Source: Nemertoderma westbladi (Eukaryota > Xenacoelomorpha > Nemertodermatida > Nemertodermatidae). Taken from it: a stretch of DNA of 22,241 nt. Where the stretch lies: assembly GCA_032718475.1 (NCBI GenBank), contig JAUCBJ010001069.1, positions 1 through 22,241 of the forward strand, in the 5' to 3' direction. Positions 1-8,402 of this stretch are shown piece after piece. The notes under the pieces were generated by a model that saw only the letters and a list, made by a program, of their open reading frames with translations, had not been told where the DNA came from and made no database searches. Position 1 is the stretch's first letter. Each line of letters opens with the position of its first letter. The position numbers and the translations under genes were made by a program.

Positions 1-2
1 GG

Positions 3-398
3 ATGGCCCACTCTTCAACATATTCTACCATTAAACCAAATGAATTGAAGAAAGCTGAAGAAAAACGAAAAACTGTTGCTAACTATCGCCGAGATCTTCT
101 TGGTGGTCATGATTTGAAACCTTTAGCTATCGGAGAAACAGTACGTATTCAAGTTTCTGGACGTTGGGATCGACTTGGAGTAATTAAGAAGAAACGTAAC
201 ACTGATCGTTCTTATATAGTTCTCAGCGAGGGACACGAATACCTTCGCAATAGGAAATTTCTGAAACCTTTCTATCATTTTACCGAATACGATGATAAAA
301 ATAACTCGGGTGAGAACAATAGTAACTTTACTGAGACACCACCATTGCGCCGAAGTACGCGTGAACGTTCTGCTCCTGACAGATATGGTTCTGTTTAA
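3..398 (+). CDS. C-terminal end of a Ty3/Gypsy-like pol polyprotein (partial)
   Basis: The 131 residues visible are the tail of a retrotransposon polyprotein, after the integrase core. The pattern is typical: a basic lysine-rich stretch (about residues 15-35), then a small beta-barrel-like segment (about 42-90) with 'GETVRIQVSGRWDRLGVIKK', 'RSYIVLSEG' and 'RNRKFLKP', and last a charged, low-complexity tail with 'LRRSTRERSAPDRYG'. In Gypsy elements this region follows the DDE domain and binds DNA or contacts chromatin. The catalytic part lies left of the window, so the Met at base 3 is probably internal and not a start. The stop codon lies inside the first copy of a 39-bp tandem repeat, and a polypurine tract and probable LTR follow, which is the order expected at the 3' end of such an element. 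The clade cannot be fixed from this piece. Confidence 0.8.
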   Translation: MAHSSTYSTIKPNELKKAEEKRKTVANYRRDLLGGHDLKPLAIGETVRIQVSGRWDRLGVIKKKRNTDRSYIVLSEGHEYLRNRKFLKPFYHFTEYDDKNNSGENNSNFTETPPLRRSTRERSAPDRYGSV

Positions 399-507
399 TT
401 TAAAAAGTTTCAGTTTGAAAGTTTTATATCTGTTTAATTTAGAAAGTTTAGTTTGAAAGTTTTATATCTGTTTAATTTAGAAAGTTTCAGTTTGAAAGTT
501 TTATATA
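393..507 (+). repeat. 39-bp tandem repeat, three copies, overlapping the pol stop codon
   Basis: Copies start at 393, 432 and 470 and begin 'gtttaattta'. The second lacks one base and the third diverges at its end. The array sits in the 3' untranslated stretch of the Gypsy-like element, and the pol stop codon (396-398) falls inside copy one. Such arrays just before the polypurine tract occur in LTR elements and vary between copies. Confidence 0.9.
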
Positions 508-518
508 AAACTCTTTAG

Positions 519-821
519 CGGGGAAGGGAGATGTACTGTATTTGAATTTCCCTCTATATATTAAATATATAGAAGTGGTGATTATTGAATTACCTACCGG
601 TAACCAATATACTTTTATTATGTATGTATTAGCCTACTTAATGATATAACTTTAGTACTGTAATACAGTAGGCCTACGGGCTTCAGATATTATTATTTTG
701 CTTATATACATTATGCTTTTAGATATGAAAGATATTATTATAAGCCTAGCCTAATGTTATATTTTGATCAACAAACAAATAGAAATAGAAGACGACATAT
801 TTTGGACCAAAATGTTGTACA
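519..821 (+). mobile_element. Polypurine tract and probable 3' LTR (end uncertain)
   Basis: Bases 519-531 are an almost pure purine run (gcggggaagggaga) and the next bases, from 532, are 'tgtactgtatttg'. A polypurine tract next to a TG is the signature of a 3' LTR start. A matching inverted end, 'gttgtaca', closes at 821 just before a C-tract, giving a 290-bp LTR. The 5' LTR and the target duplication are outside the window, so the end is a guess. The alternative is a longer LTR reaching past the TATA box at 1489 and the AATAAA at 1649. Confidence 0.5.
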
Positions 822-890
822 CCCCCCCCCCCCCCCCCCCCCCTCCCTTAACCCTATTTGTTCATGGGGATGTGGTGGGGGGGGGGGGGG
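822..890. repeat. C22 tract followed by G14 tract
   Basis: A run of 22 C (822-843) is followed 33 bases later by a run of 14 G (877-890). The two could pair as a hairpin, and the G-run plus neighbouring G-blocks could form a quadruplex. Exact lengths in such tracts are error-prone in assemblies. Confidence 0.85.
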
Positions 891-1078
891 TTGGTGGATT
901 ATAGAAATCTTTTTGTAATTTATCTGTAATGAGTCAGGTTTGTTGGGAACACCGAGATTACTTAACTTTTCCTAAAATTGAATGGGCTTATCCAACAGAG
1001 CGAACGCCATTTACATGGCTATGTTAGTTTCCCTGCTGTGATCCCTTTCTCGCACCCATCTCAAGCATCTCAATCGGT

Positions 1079-1350
1079 TTTTTTTGGATGCTGATCATTA
1101 TTATAGAACTCAAATATAACATTCGAGAACATTTTTGGTAATTTTGAATGTGAACACAGGGACTCGAAAAAAACAAGAGAGTGCATATAGTGTATGATAA
1201 TGAAAAATCACCACAAAATCAAATTGAATTCATGACTCTATGGGTTTTTGGGATGCTGATCACGAATATGACACTGAAATATTTCGTCGTACCTTGTTGA
1301 TTGGAACATTTTTGGATATGTGTCAATGCGTGGTACGAAAAATACAAGTA
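1079..1350. repeat. Degenerate direct repeat, about 100 bp, two copies
   Basis: Two diverged copies run from about 1079 to 1180 and from about 1241 to 1350. Each starts with 'ggatgctgatca', has 'gaacatttttgg' in the middle and ends in an A-rich 'cgaaaaa..acaag' block. A short open frame in the second copy is not matched in the first, so I do not call a gene. The copies probably belong to an old interspersed or tandem repeat. Confidence 0.6.
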
Positions 1351-1384
1351 GCACAAATTTTTACAATAAAATACTATGGGTCGT

Positions 1385-1446
1385 CAACTCGCTGCCCACC
1401 TCCTCCCGAGGGGATGTCAACAACTCGCTGCCCCCCTCCTCCTGAG
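1385..1446. repeat. Short C-rich direct repeat, 36-bp period
   Basis: Two 26-base copies, 1385-1410 and 1421-1446, share 'caactcgctgccc' and differ at two positions. They lie upstream of the TATA box at 1489, so they could be promoter-proximal elements of an LTR or gene. No function is evident. Confidence 0.7.
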
Positions 1447-1488
1447 AGTAAACTGTCAACTGTTTTGGTATGTAATTTGTTAGTACTG

Positions 1489-1654
1489 TATAAAAGGTAC
1501 CAGGCGCTCAACTAACTGCTTGAGCTTCCCTGCTATTCCCTTCTATTCATTCTACACACTTGGAAAGCTCTAGTTATTATCTTTTAAATTATTATGCGCA
1601 TTATATTTTATGTCTATTGCTTATGCATTTTTTTTAAACATTAAGTCAAATAAA
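1489..1654 (+). promoter_or_regulatory. Candidate RNA polymerase II promoter (TATA box) and downstream AATAAA
   Basis: A consensus TATAAAAG occurs at 1489-1496 and a poly(A) signal AATAAA at 1649-1654. This spacing is what a U3-R junction would show if the upstream LTR is about 1.1 kb rather than 290 bp. It is also what a short gene start followed by a chance AATAAA would show. The next Met-initiated open frame starts at 1710. The sequence cannot decide between these. Confidence 0.35.
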
Positions 1655-1709
1655 TTTAACCCGCCCGTGTTTATATATATATGTTAAAAAAATAGTTAGA
1701 ATTTATGTA

Positions 1710-2067
1710 ATGTCATCTGCCGTAAATCAGCAGCTACTCGCACAGTTTCATGACATTTCAAAGTTATATAAGTCGCCAGTCAGCGTTTTGGAAAAATATT
1801 TCAAAGAAAACAGGATGATCACAACGACGCAGATAATGGAGGGAGACGAGTACGGTACTGAATTGACTATACTAGCCAGGTTTTTCTTACGCTGCCTTGC
1901 AACGTTTATAGGACAAAAAAAATTCCATATTTAATCTAAAATAATAGCCAAATAAATATAAGGCATATAATATATAATATAATATAATAAGGTATATAAT
2001 AAGACAACTTCATTTTCTTTTCAGAAGATTCCTAGACACTAGAGACACTAGATTTTGGACTTTTTAA
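1710..2067 (+). CDS. Candidate small two-exon gene, unrecognised
   Basis: An open frame starts at 1710 (MSSAVNQQLL...). At 1879/1880 there is a possible donor (CCAG|GTTTTT), and at 2024 a good acceptor preceded by a pyrimidine run (cattttcttttcag). Splicing out 1880-2024 keeps the frame and adds 14 codons, ending at a TAA at 2065-2067, for about 70 residues. Unspliced, the frame stops at 1934 after 74 codons. The protein is hydrophilic, with no signal peptide, membrane segment or motif I recognise. The donor is weak, and an AT-rich sequence can yield such structures by chance. It may be a fragment of a gene or retroelement. Confidence 0.25.
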
Positions 2068-2590
2068 TGTGCTGTTGTAGTTATTTAGGAATATGTTACC
2101 TTGAATACGAATCTCACTTTCATTTATATCGAAATTATACGCTTCATTAAGTAGAAATAAAAATATTCATAAGCGATGTGCGACAATTAGAGATTTATAA
2201 ATGAGAAAATAGCAAAAAACAAAAGAGGAAAGGTAAAGATTATCTTCAGCTCCTTCATGAAGTTTATAGTCTATTGGATTGTGAACTCAGTAAATATAAC
2301 GAGTAACGTATCCGGCTATGTAATATGTTTAATGTATGATCACAATGATGACACGAACACGAATGGTGCTGGGTAGGCTCAATCTCATTTTCAAGTTACA
2401 ATTAATAGTAATCGAGTTAGTAGATTTCTTGGTAGCGTTTCGCGGTAATAAAATAAGCTTCATCAGAATCCTGTCTCAAAATACATTTCAACATCATAAT
2501 TATTAAAGATAACAAAATCATCAAACTTAATCTTAAAAGATCCGTTAACTATTTTCCTTATTTTCCTATTTTCTTTACAAAATCTTAAAA
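2068..2590. other. AT-rich spacer, nothing identified
   Basis: No open frame of note, no RNA gene, and no clear repeat or terminal inverted repeat is visible here. Confidence 0.6.
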
Positions 2591-2940
2591 TTACATAGGA
2601 TCACTGACTTTGCTATGATCACTTAGTGGGTGGCTCTCCAATGCTGCTATAGTCTCATCATTAAATATTACTAAACAAGTGTTACTCGCATGCGTTCTGC
2701 TGACTCATAGCTGTATCATACAGACTTGAAAGTTTGACCAAGGAATTCCACCAGGTGAGACCATTTAGTCAATCATGATTTTCCACAATACTTATATTGA
2801 AGAAGCTCACCATTAGCTTCGGTTAACCAGTTGTTACAGACACATTTCCAAAGGTGTACATCATCATACAAATTGGACAAACCATTCTCTGTCCACCAAA
2901 GTTTACTGTCCAGAATAGGGAAATCTTGATAAACTTTTGG
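2591..2940 (-). pseudogene. Decayed coding segment, unrecognised protein
   Basis: Read on the minus strand from 2940, a 55-codon stretch without a Met is open to the stop at 2773-2775. Its composition is clearly protein-like and rich in Trp and Cys, with pieces such as 'SKLWWTENGLSNLYDD' and 'LWKCVCNNWL'. Beyond that stop, protein-like pieces continue in shifted frames: 'KWSHLVEFLGQTF', 'YSYESAERMRVTLV', and finally 'IFNDETIAALESHPLSDHSK', ending at a TAA at 2591-2593. The string of plausible pieces broken by stops and shifts suggests one gene of about 115 residues or more in decay. It follows the VLTF-3-like gene on the same strand, so it could be a neighbour from the same virus-like element. 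I do not recognise the family. Confidence 0.4.
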
Positions 2941-3131
2941 TTAACCCTTTGGTTTGGAAACTAAGGTATTGAAACCTCCTCAATATATGATTTATATTGA
3001 TATTCAAGTGCTCATGCCATGAGCACTTTACCAAAGGTCATGAGGTATTGAAAGTTAATTAAAGTAATTTTTATAATGACTTGCATTCTATATAGTTTAC
3101 AATAATAATATAATATAATATTTAAATCATA

Positions 3132-5055
3132 TTAAATACGTGTAAATTTCCAACCTAAGATTTTAAAAATTATTTTGCAAATATCATTGTGAAACTCTTT
3201 AGCATTTTCTGTTTTTAATATAGTAAAATTTTCAATATTGCAGGGGTGTTCATGCCTACATAGAAACTGAAACAATAAGTACTGTAAACTGAGAAAGTTC
3301 TTGCGTTGTATATGTAGTGTATTATATACCACAATGAATCTATTGAAATCACATAAGAGTTTTGTTTCTAAATGACTAATATTGTCTATTTGATTATTAG
3401 TAATAACTTGATAGATAAAATTAGCATTCTTGTAATGTTTAGCATAATTTATTTCTTTTAAACATCTTGTTATATCTTTTCTTGTTATAGAAGAGTACAT
3501 ATTTTCAGAATCCTCAACCAATAGAATCTCTCTCAATAAATGATCTGGAATTCTACAAAATTGTAGTCCTTGATACTGTCTGATGCAAGATTTGAAATAA
3601 GGTTCTCTACTATATTTAAACTTTGTAATATGTTTATTATAATTATTATTATTATAAGAAGAATATGTGGCTGGCCACGAGAAAAGGGACCTTATGTCGC
3701 AAAACCTGATTCTGAGATAATCGCGTTTAAAGTTTCCCTCTATTTTTGAACAAATTTTATTGGATTATTGATTTAGAAATGTATAAAATGATGAGGGAAA
3801 TTCGAATTGGTTCTGATATTCAATATACCTAGGAAATAACTAATTACAAGAAGCAATATAAGATGTTGCAGTGTTGTATATAACACTGTTTTAGGTTTTT
3901 CATGTCTGAATTTAGGACTGTAATAAAATTGTACTAATATATAGGTACTGTAGGCCTAAAGTTATTTTTTTAAATGCAATATGGCTGGCTGGCTGTCATT
4001 TTGTTAATTTCTGTTCGTTAGTTCTGAAATTTTGTAAGCAACTACAGCGATATTAAGTGACACTGAAGAATGAATCGCAGACTGTAATATAAATAGTCTA
4101 CCGCTAGGGGGCGATAATGTTCTAGAATGTAAATTGCTTGACATTTTCTTAATTCCTGTCCGTTTGTTTTGAAATTTTGTAGACACCTTCTACAATATAA
4201 AATTATACTGGAAAATGAATCCTAGACTGTATTATTCAATTGTCTGCCGCTAGGGGGCGATAATGTTCTAAAATGTAAATTGCTTGTCATTTTATTAATT
4301 CCTGTCCGTTTGTCTTGAAATTTTCTAGACACCTTATACATAGAGGTGGGACAAGGTGGACAAACTTCTACAACACTCCCAATAAAGAATTCAAAATACG
4401 AATAAATTTAAATTTTGTAAAAAAAAAATTTTTTTGAAAAAAATTATGTTTTTGAAAAAATTTTAAATAAAAAAAAATTTTTTTGGTTACATGTATTTTT
4501 GAAAATTTTGCAAAAATGTTTTTAAAAAATTTCTTTAACAATATTAATAGTTTCAAAGTGTTAAAAGTTGTATAAAAAGCCGAATAACATTGAGCTGCCT
4601 AACTATATAGTAAAAATTGCTATGATATTATTAATATTTCCATTTTTTTAATAACAAAATTATTTTGAAAAGAGCTACCCGATTCACCTTCACATAAATC
4701 GCTATAACTTTTTTTTGGAAATAGATATTGAGACACCGTTTTTTTTGTTAAAATCTCTGGAAAATTCTGCATCTCATAGGCCTAATAACTCAAAATTGAC
4801 CTCCGGTGACATAAGGTCCCTTTTCTCGTGGCCAGCCACATATAAAAGTTCCATGGATTCTTTTATAACTCCACACTCAACACAGACTTTCCTATGATTA
4901 ATGAATTCAAAATCTTTTCCATTACATGATTCACAATCTTCATTTGTTTTGTTTTTGAAATCTGGTTTAGGTTTAGGCATATTAGCCAAGAATGCCCATT
5001 GTTCCTTGCTTGGTGAATTATATTTAATTATTGCATCTTTGATATAACCATCCAT
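3132..5055 (-). CDS. VLTF-3-like viral late transcription factor, split by a transposon
   Basis: The gene reads from 5055 to 4841 and resumes from 3665 to 3132; the gap is a terminal-inverted-repeat element. The N-terminal part has a zinc ribbon with C-x2-C at residues 41/44 and 58/61. The C-terminal part has the hallmarks of poxvirus VLTF-3-like proteins (Pfam Pox_VLTF3): 'RKNFLSLQYLLFQFL', then 'ILKT', then 'ICKIIFKILGWKF' at the end. VLTF-3 is a core gene of nucleocytoplasmic large DNA viruses and drives late transcription. Discounting the element and one TA, the frame is continuous with no stop, for about 248 residues, close to the usual family length. No other lesion is visible. It diverges from the gene at 5630 across a 574-bp spacer. 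The family call is strong for the C-terminal half. That it comes from an integrated virus or virus-like element is inference. Confidence 0.78.
4101..4113 (+). promoter_or_regulatory. CTCF-like motif, copy 1
   Basis: The bases ccgctagggggcg match the core of the bilaterian CTCF consensus (CC-x-S-Y-AG-R-K-GGC-R) at nearly every position. The match lies inside a transposon repeat unit and recurs 146 bp downstream. Binding is not shown by sequence alone. Confidence 0.4.
4247..4259 (+). promoter_or_regulatory. CTCF-like motif, copy 2
   Basis: This is the same 13-base core as the copy at 4101, in the same orientation. It has stayed identical while flanking bases of the repeat unit have diverged. 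Confidence 0.4.
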
Positions 5056-5629
5056 TAGTTTTAATTTAGTGGTTAATTCTTTAAATTAAAACTTTTATTC
5101 GCAGTAGAGTGGGGGAGCTGATGGAATATTGACTTCTTCATCTTTTTTGCTATCAAAGTTTGTTATTAACATGAAAAGACAACAAATTACCTTACACTTT
5201 GGTTGTGTTCCTGTATAATGTTTTCGTAATTATTTTGAAGATGTTGTTCTTTTAAAAAAATTTTTGCTTTTTTTTCAACTTGTTTTATTTATTTAGGCTT
5301 AACCTCATTAACAAGCTTACCAGACTGACAAAAATTGTCAAACTACAGCAAAATTTCAACTACTTTTTTACACCGATTTATCACAAACAATTATCATTTT
5401 CACCAAATTTTTCGCTTAAAAATGGATGGATTCCAATTTCCTGAAAATTGTTCATATGTTCTGACTCTACTGTATATGAGCACAATATGGTTGGAAGTTC
5501 ATATATATATAATGTAGTATATGTTGCACCAATCCAAATGGTACGCCTATATATTTATTGCCTTGCTATAAGTAAGATTATGTAAAAAAGTTGATTTATT
5601 TATGAAATCAAAACTAATAGAAAATTTCT
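5056..5629. other. Divergent intergenic spacer between the VLTF-3-like gene and the large plus-strand gene
   Basis: This is a 574-bp AT-rich stretch between two divergent starts, so it would have to hold both promoters. Many T- and A-runs are seen, but no consensus TATA box at a convincing distance from either Met. A short plus-strand open frame at 5335-5517 has no protein-like features. Confidence 0.5.
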
Positions 5630-7868
5630 ATGGCTACTACTATATGTGAAAACATCAATAAACCAACTAGTATGGATACTACCCAGTTCGTGACATTTGA
5701 TCAGATGGGATTGAGAGCACCGAAGTCAGCTTGCATGCATCTACTGTTAGAGAATGCCTATGAGTCTAATCTTCTGACTGATATATCAAAAGTAGATTAC
5801 CTAGGAGGCAATGGAGGTTGTATGTTGCTTCAAGATGTGCCAGAATTGGAAATGTTTGTTGACGATCTTTATGTGTATGGGTATCTTCGAGAAGATCAAG
5901 TTGTGAGAACCAAAAGTTCTGTCATGTTTACAACTGGAAGATTTGGGTCTGCCTCTTATATTGTGGAGAAGTTGAGGATGGAGGCAACACAAACAATCGG
6001 GAAGAACTGTGATGACTTTATACACACAAAAATATTAGCCTCTGTACCATTACAATCTCATGGAGTGATAATGCAAACAGTGCATAAAATTGAAAGAGAG
6101 ATGAATGAGAAATATATCAAAAACTGGAAAAACCAGGAACAAAAAGAACCTGTTGCTGTCTTTGTTGCAAAGTTGGATGCATCTGTAATCAACCTAGATG
6201 ATCTGCAGGAGCACTTGGCTGAATTTGGCAGAGTACTGCAGACATGTGGATGGGGAATATACTCTGTTGACTACACAAAGGGCTTTGCTGGAACCCTCGA
6301 TAGGAAGGCAATAGTCAAACATCTAGTGGGAACAAAAGGTTGTAGGTTGGAAGGGACATTTCAAGCAGCATTGGAGGGTGATCAGCCCACGATTTTGGAA
6401 AACATTTCATCTGTGGGAAATCATGTTTTGACCTACATCACATCATGGGATGGAAATACAATGAGAGTGAAGCTTTACAACAAAATTGTTTGCCAGTTTG
6501 AAGAAGGGGAAGTATTAGAGAACTTTGGTGGTCATTTGGCAGACTATGCTGATTGCAGAAACCCTGTTCTTCGGAAAACCTTTGAACATCCTTTGATCCA
6601 GAAATATGGATGTACAAGAGTTGAGATATCCTTGTACTCCATGAATTACATATCTAGAGATCTTGGTGTGAAAGTTATGAGTAGTGCATTAGAAAACATA
6701 CAACCATTTGAAGGATTATTTGTTCAGCAAAGTGGGAGGAATCACTGGTTAGCTCTGGCAAAAGAGGTTACAAGGTGTTGTGTGATTGCTTCTCAGACCA
6801 CAGGAACAATTTATGTAGCTTGGTATGCCCACACGAAAACGGGAAAAGTTTCTGGAGTGAAAGTGCAGTGTAAGTTTGATAAGTTTCAGGAGTGAAAGTG
6901 CAGTGTAAGTTTGATTTACAAGAAAATAGACAAAGATGGGAGAAAGCTATATTGTGGAGTTGTTCAGAAGTTGGATTTCGAGGTTGTCCTATATTTTGTT
7001 TCCAGGCTAGAAATGAGAGTGGAATTGAAAAAGGTACAGTCATTGGTCCATATAAGAGACAGGTTTTGAACTTCGTTGGGTTCTGTGTAAAAATGTAAAC
7101 ACTGGACTTCCTCAGAAATTATGTAATAAGGGGTTTCCCGGGGCGTAGAATCCATTTTTCCGGGTCTCGAAAGTTGATTTCGCCTAGCAGTTGCTGATTT
7201 TTGAAGAAATGTTGCTTGTCTCAAATTTGGCATCGATTCCCTAATGTGAGACAAGAAATTCAATTGTAATTTTTTTTAATAACTAACATGAAATAACCTC
7301 ATAAATATTACGGAGAATCTTGTTAGGTTCTTACAGCCTTTATTTGAGACAAAAGATCTGTAATTATTTGGCTACAGGAGCCCCTTGAAGTTGATATTGA
7401 ATTTGTCTCACGTTTGGGTCCATGTCTCAAATTAGGCAGAATGACTGTACAGAAATATCACCATTGAAATGTTATTTCAAGGACTCCACTGCAAAAACAA
7501 TTCTTTGCTCATCCAAGTTACCAACACAGTGTAGATCAGTTCAAGGAACAATACCATTGGAAGAAATGTTACCATCAACAGATTTCATTGAGTGGACTTG
7601 GAGACAAGAGCCTTGCAAATCATTAGGAACAGCAAAGATTCAATGGAAGCTACAAGAGGTGCCTGAATATTTGCAAACACATCAGGTATCTTGGCTTTCA
7701 ACATGGAAAAGAGCACAGAGAAACATTGATATTCTGGATGACTTGGAATGTGAAAAATGGAGACAAGAAACACTGCAAAGAAGTGCAAGAAATCGAGAAG
7801 AAGTAGCCCTGATACACAAAAGGTTACTGGAGTTCAAGAAGAGAAAACAACATGAAAATGAACAATAG
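5630..7868 (+). CDS. Large unrecognised protein of a virus-like element, two exons, possible replication-initiator relative
   Basis: The first frame runs from 5630 (421 codons) and hits a stop at 6893-6895, created by a 35-bp tandem duplication. Discounting one copy, the frame continues to about 7062. A GT-AG interval (7063-7439) then joins in frame to the stop at 7868. The ancestral product would be about 608 residues. It is hydrophilic, with no signal peptide or membrane helix. The middle holds 'SVDYTKGFAGTLDRK', 'TMRVKLYNKIVCQFEEGE' and, further on, 'CTRVEISLY'. The last two blocks recall the 'RxYxK...E' and 'xRxEixL' pattern of REP_trans-type rolling-circle initiators. This resemblance is weak and no HUH motif is evident. 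The C-terminus is charged and helical. Divergent pairing with a VLTF-3-like gene suggests a viral origin; the function is unknown. Confidence 0.6.
6846..6915 (+). repeat. 35-bp tandem duplication that breaks the large gene
   Basis: Copies 6846-6880 and 6881-6915 differ at one base. Because 35 is not a multiple of three, the second copy shifts the frame and brings a TGA at 6893-6895 into phase. The frame after the duplication matches the one before it once a single copy is counted, so this is a simple and probably recent lesion. Confidence 0.9.
7063..7439 (+). other. Candidate 377-bp intron of the large gene
   Basis: The donor is CAG|GTTTTG and the acceptor is TTAGGCAG|AATGAC. Joining them keeps the frame and links two protein-like segments. 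The interior has stops in all three frames and lacks protein-like composition. It holds five copies of the heptamer TGTCTCA, three forward (7217, 7404, 7423) and two inverted (7247, 7345). The first pair forms a 9-bp stem (cttgtctca / tgagacaag, 7215-7255). An inserted repeat with chance splice-like ends is an alternative. Confidence 0.5.
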
Positions 7869-8160
7869 GAATATGTTTTGCATCTATTGAAGCACACTCC
7901 CATAAAAAATTATAATAATGTATAATGTATAATTGACAAAAGGTGGCGATGAAATGCTGTCCAGTTAATTAATATTTCTGTGGGGAGGGGCATATGCCAT
8001 CGTTTTCCCGCCAGTTGTGAAGAGCTACCCTGCCCCCAAGTTTCTGCTTATATACAGTAATATGAGGCGAGCCATATTGTGAGCGAAACCTATGTCTCAA
8101 ATTACAAATATGTAATAATAAAAATATATTATTTTCTCAAATATTTAGTCTTGTCATCTT
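7869..8160. other. Spacer downstream of the large gene
   Basis: No coding signal is seen. A forward TGTCTCAAATTA word recurs at 8093, and a poly(A) signal AATAAA lies at 8117-8122, which could serve the plus-strand gene. Confidence 0.45.
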
Positions 8161-8402
8161 TTAGTTACATTCCAGCCAGTTCTGGAAATCCTCATCCTCA
8201 ATCATTGCAGTGAATGCGGAAGACAATATATGCACCATCCTGTTCTTATCTGACGTGGCATCAGAACTATCCTCGAAATCCTCTGTTGTGACAGATAATC
8301 GGCTGAAATGCTCGATGGTGTGGTGAGCCGACTGTGTGCTTCAATCGCCGCCAGCAGGAATGGCATACGAGTTACAGGACTGTGGGCTTTATTCAGGACT
8401 CA
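8161..8402 (-). pseudogene. Decayed C-terminal coding remnant, unrecognised
   Basis: Read on the minus strand, one frame gives a protein-like stretch after a TGA near 8400 ('NKAHSPVTRMPFLLAAIEAH'). A second frame overlaps and continues it to a TAA at 8161-8163, with acidic text such as 'TEDFEDSSDATSDKNRMVHI' and the ending 'EDEDFQNWLECN'. One frameshift around 8310-8330 joins the two. There is no start codon in range, so the N-terminus is lost or lies on another exon. The direction and the good composition suggest a real former gene, possibly from a transposon or the nearby virus-like element. No family is recognised. Confidence 0.35.

Larger units (their letters stand above)
3994..4340 (+). 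repeat. Internal tandem repeat (~146 bp) inside the TIR element
   Basis: About 2.3 diverged copies are seen, with a period of 146 bases. Each copy has 'aattcctgtccgtttg' or a variant near its start and ends with an identical block holding 'ccgctagggggcgataatg' and 'aatgtaaattgcttg'. The last copy is cut short near 4340. Confidence 0.75.
3666..4840. mobile_element. Non-autonomous DNA transposon with 33-bp perfect terminal inverted repeats, TA-flanked
   Basis: The ends 3666-3698 and 4808-4840 are perfect inverted copies over 33 bases, starting 'tgtggctggccacgag'. TA lies directly outside both ends (3664-3665 and 4841-4842), consistent with a TA target duplication as in Tc1/mariner, ISL2EU or related groups. 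The 1,175-bp interior has no transposase frame. The only Met-initiated frames are a 60-residue one and a Lys/Phe low-complexity one. It is thus a long MITE-like element. It lies within the VLTF-3-like gene, so it is younger than that gene. The superfamily cannot be set from the ends alone. Confidence 0.85.

Noticed and set aside
1240-1515. Plus-strand open frame of 91 codons
   Set aside because: It spans a degenerate repeat and a C-rich direct repeat; the repeat's other copy is not open, and composition is not protein-like.
4368-4556. Minus-strand open frame of 62 codons
   Set aside because: It is almost all Lys, Phe, Ile and Asn from A/T runs inside the TIR element; low complexity, not a gene.
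7422-7868. Independent gene starting at Met 7422
   Set aside because: An in-frame splice to the upstream gene is possible at 7439/7440 and the text reads as its C-terminal part; Met 7422 lies in the candidate intron.
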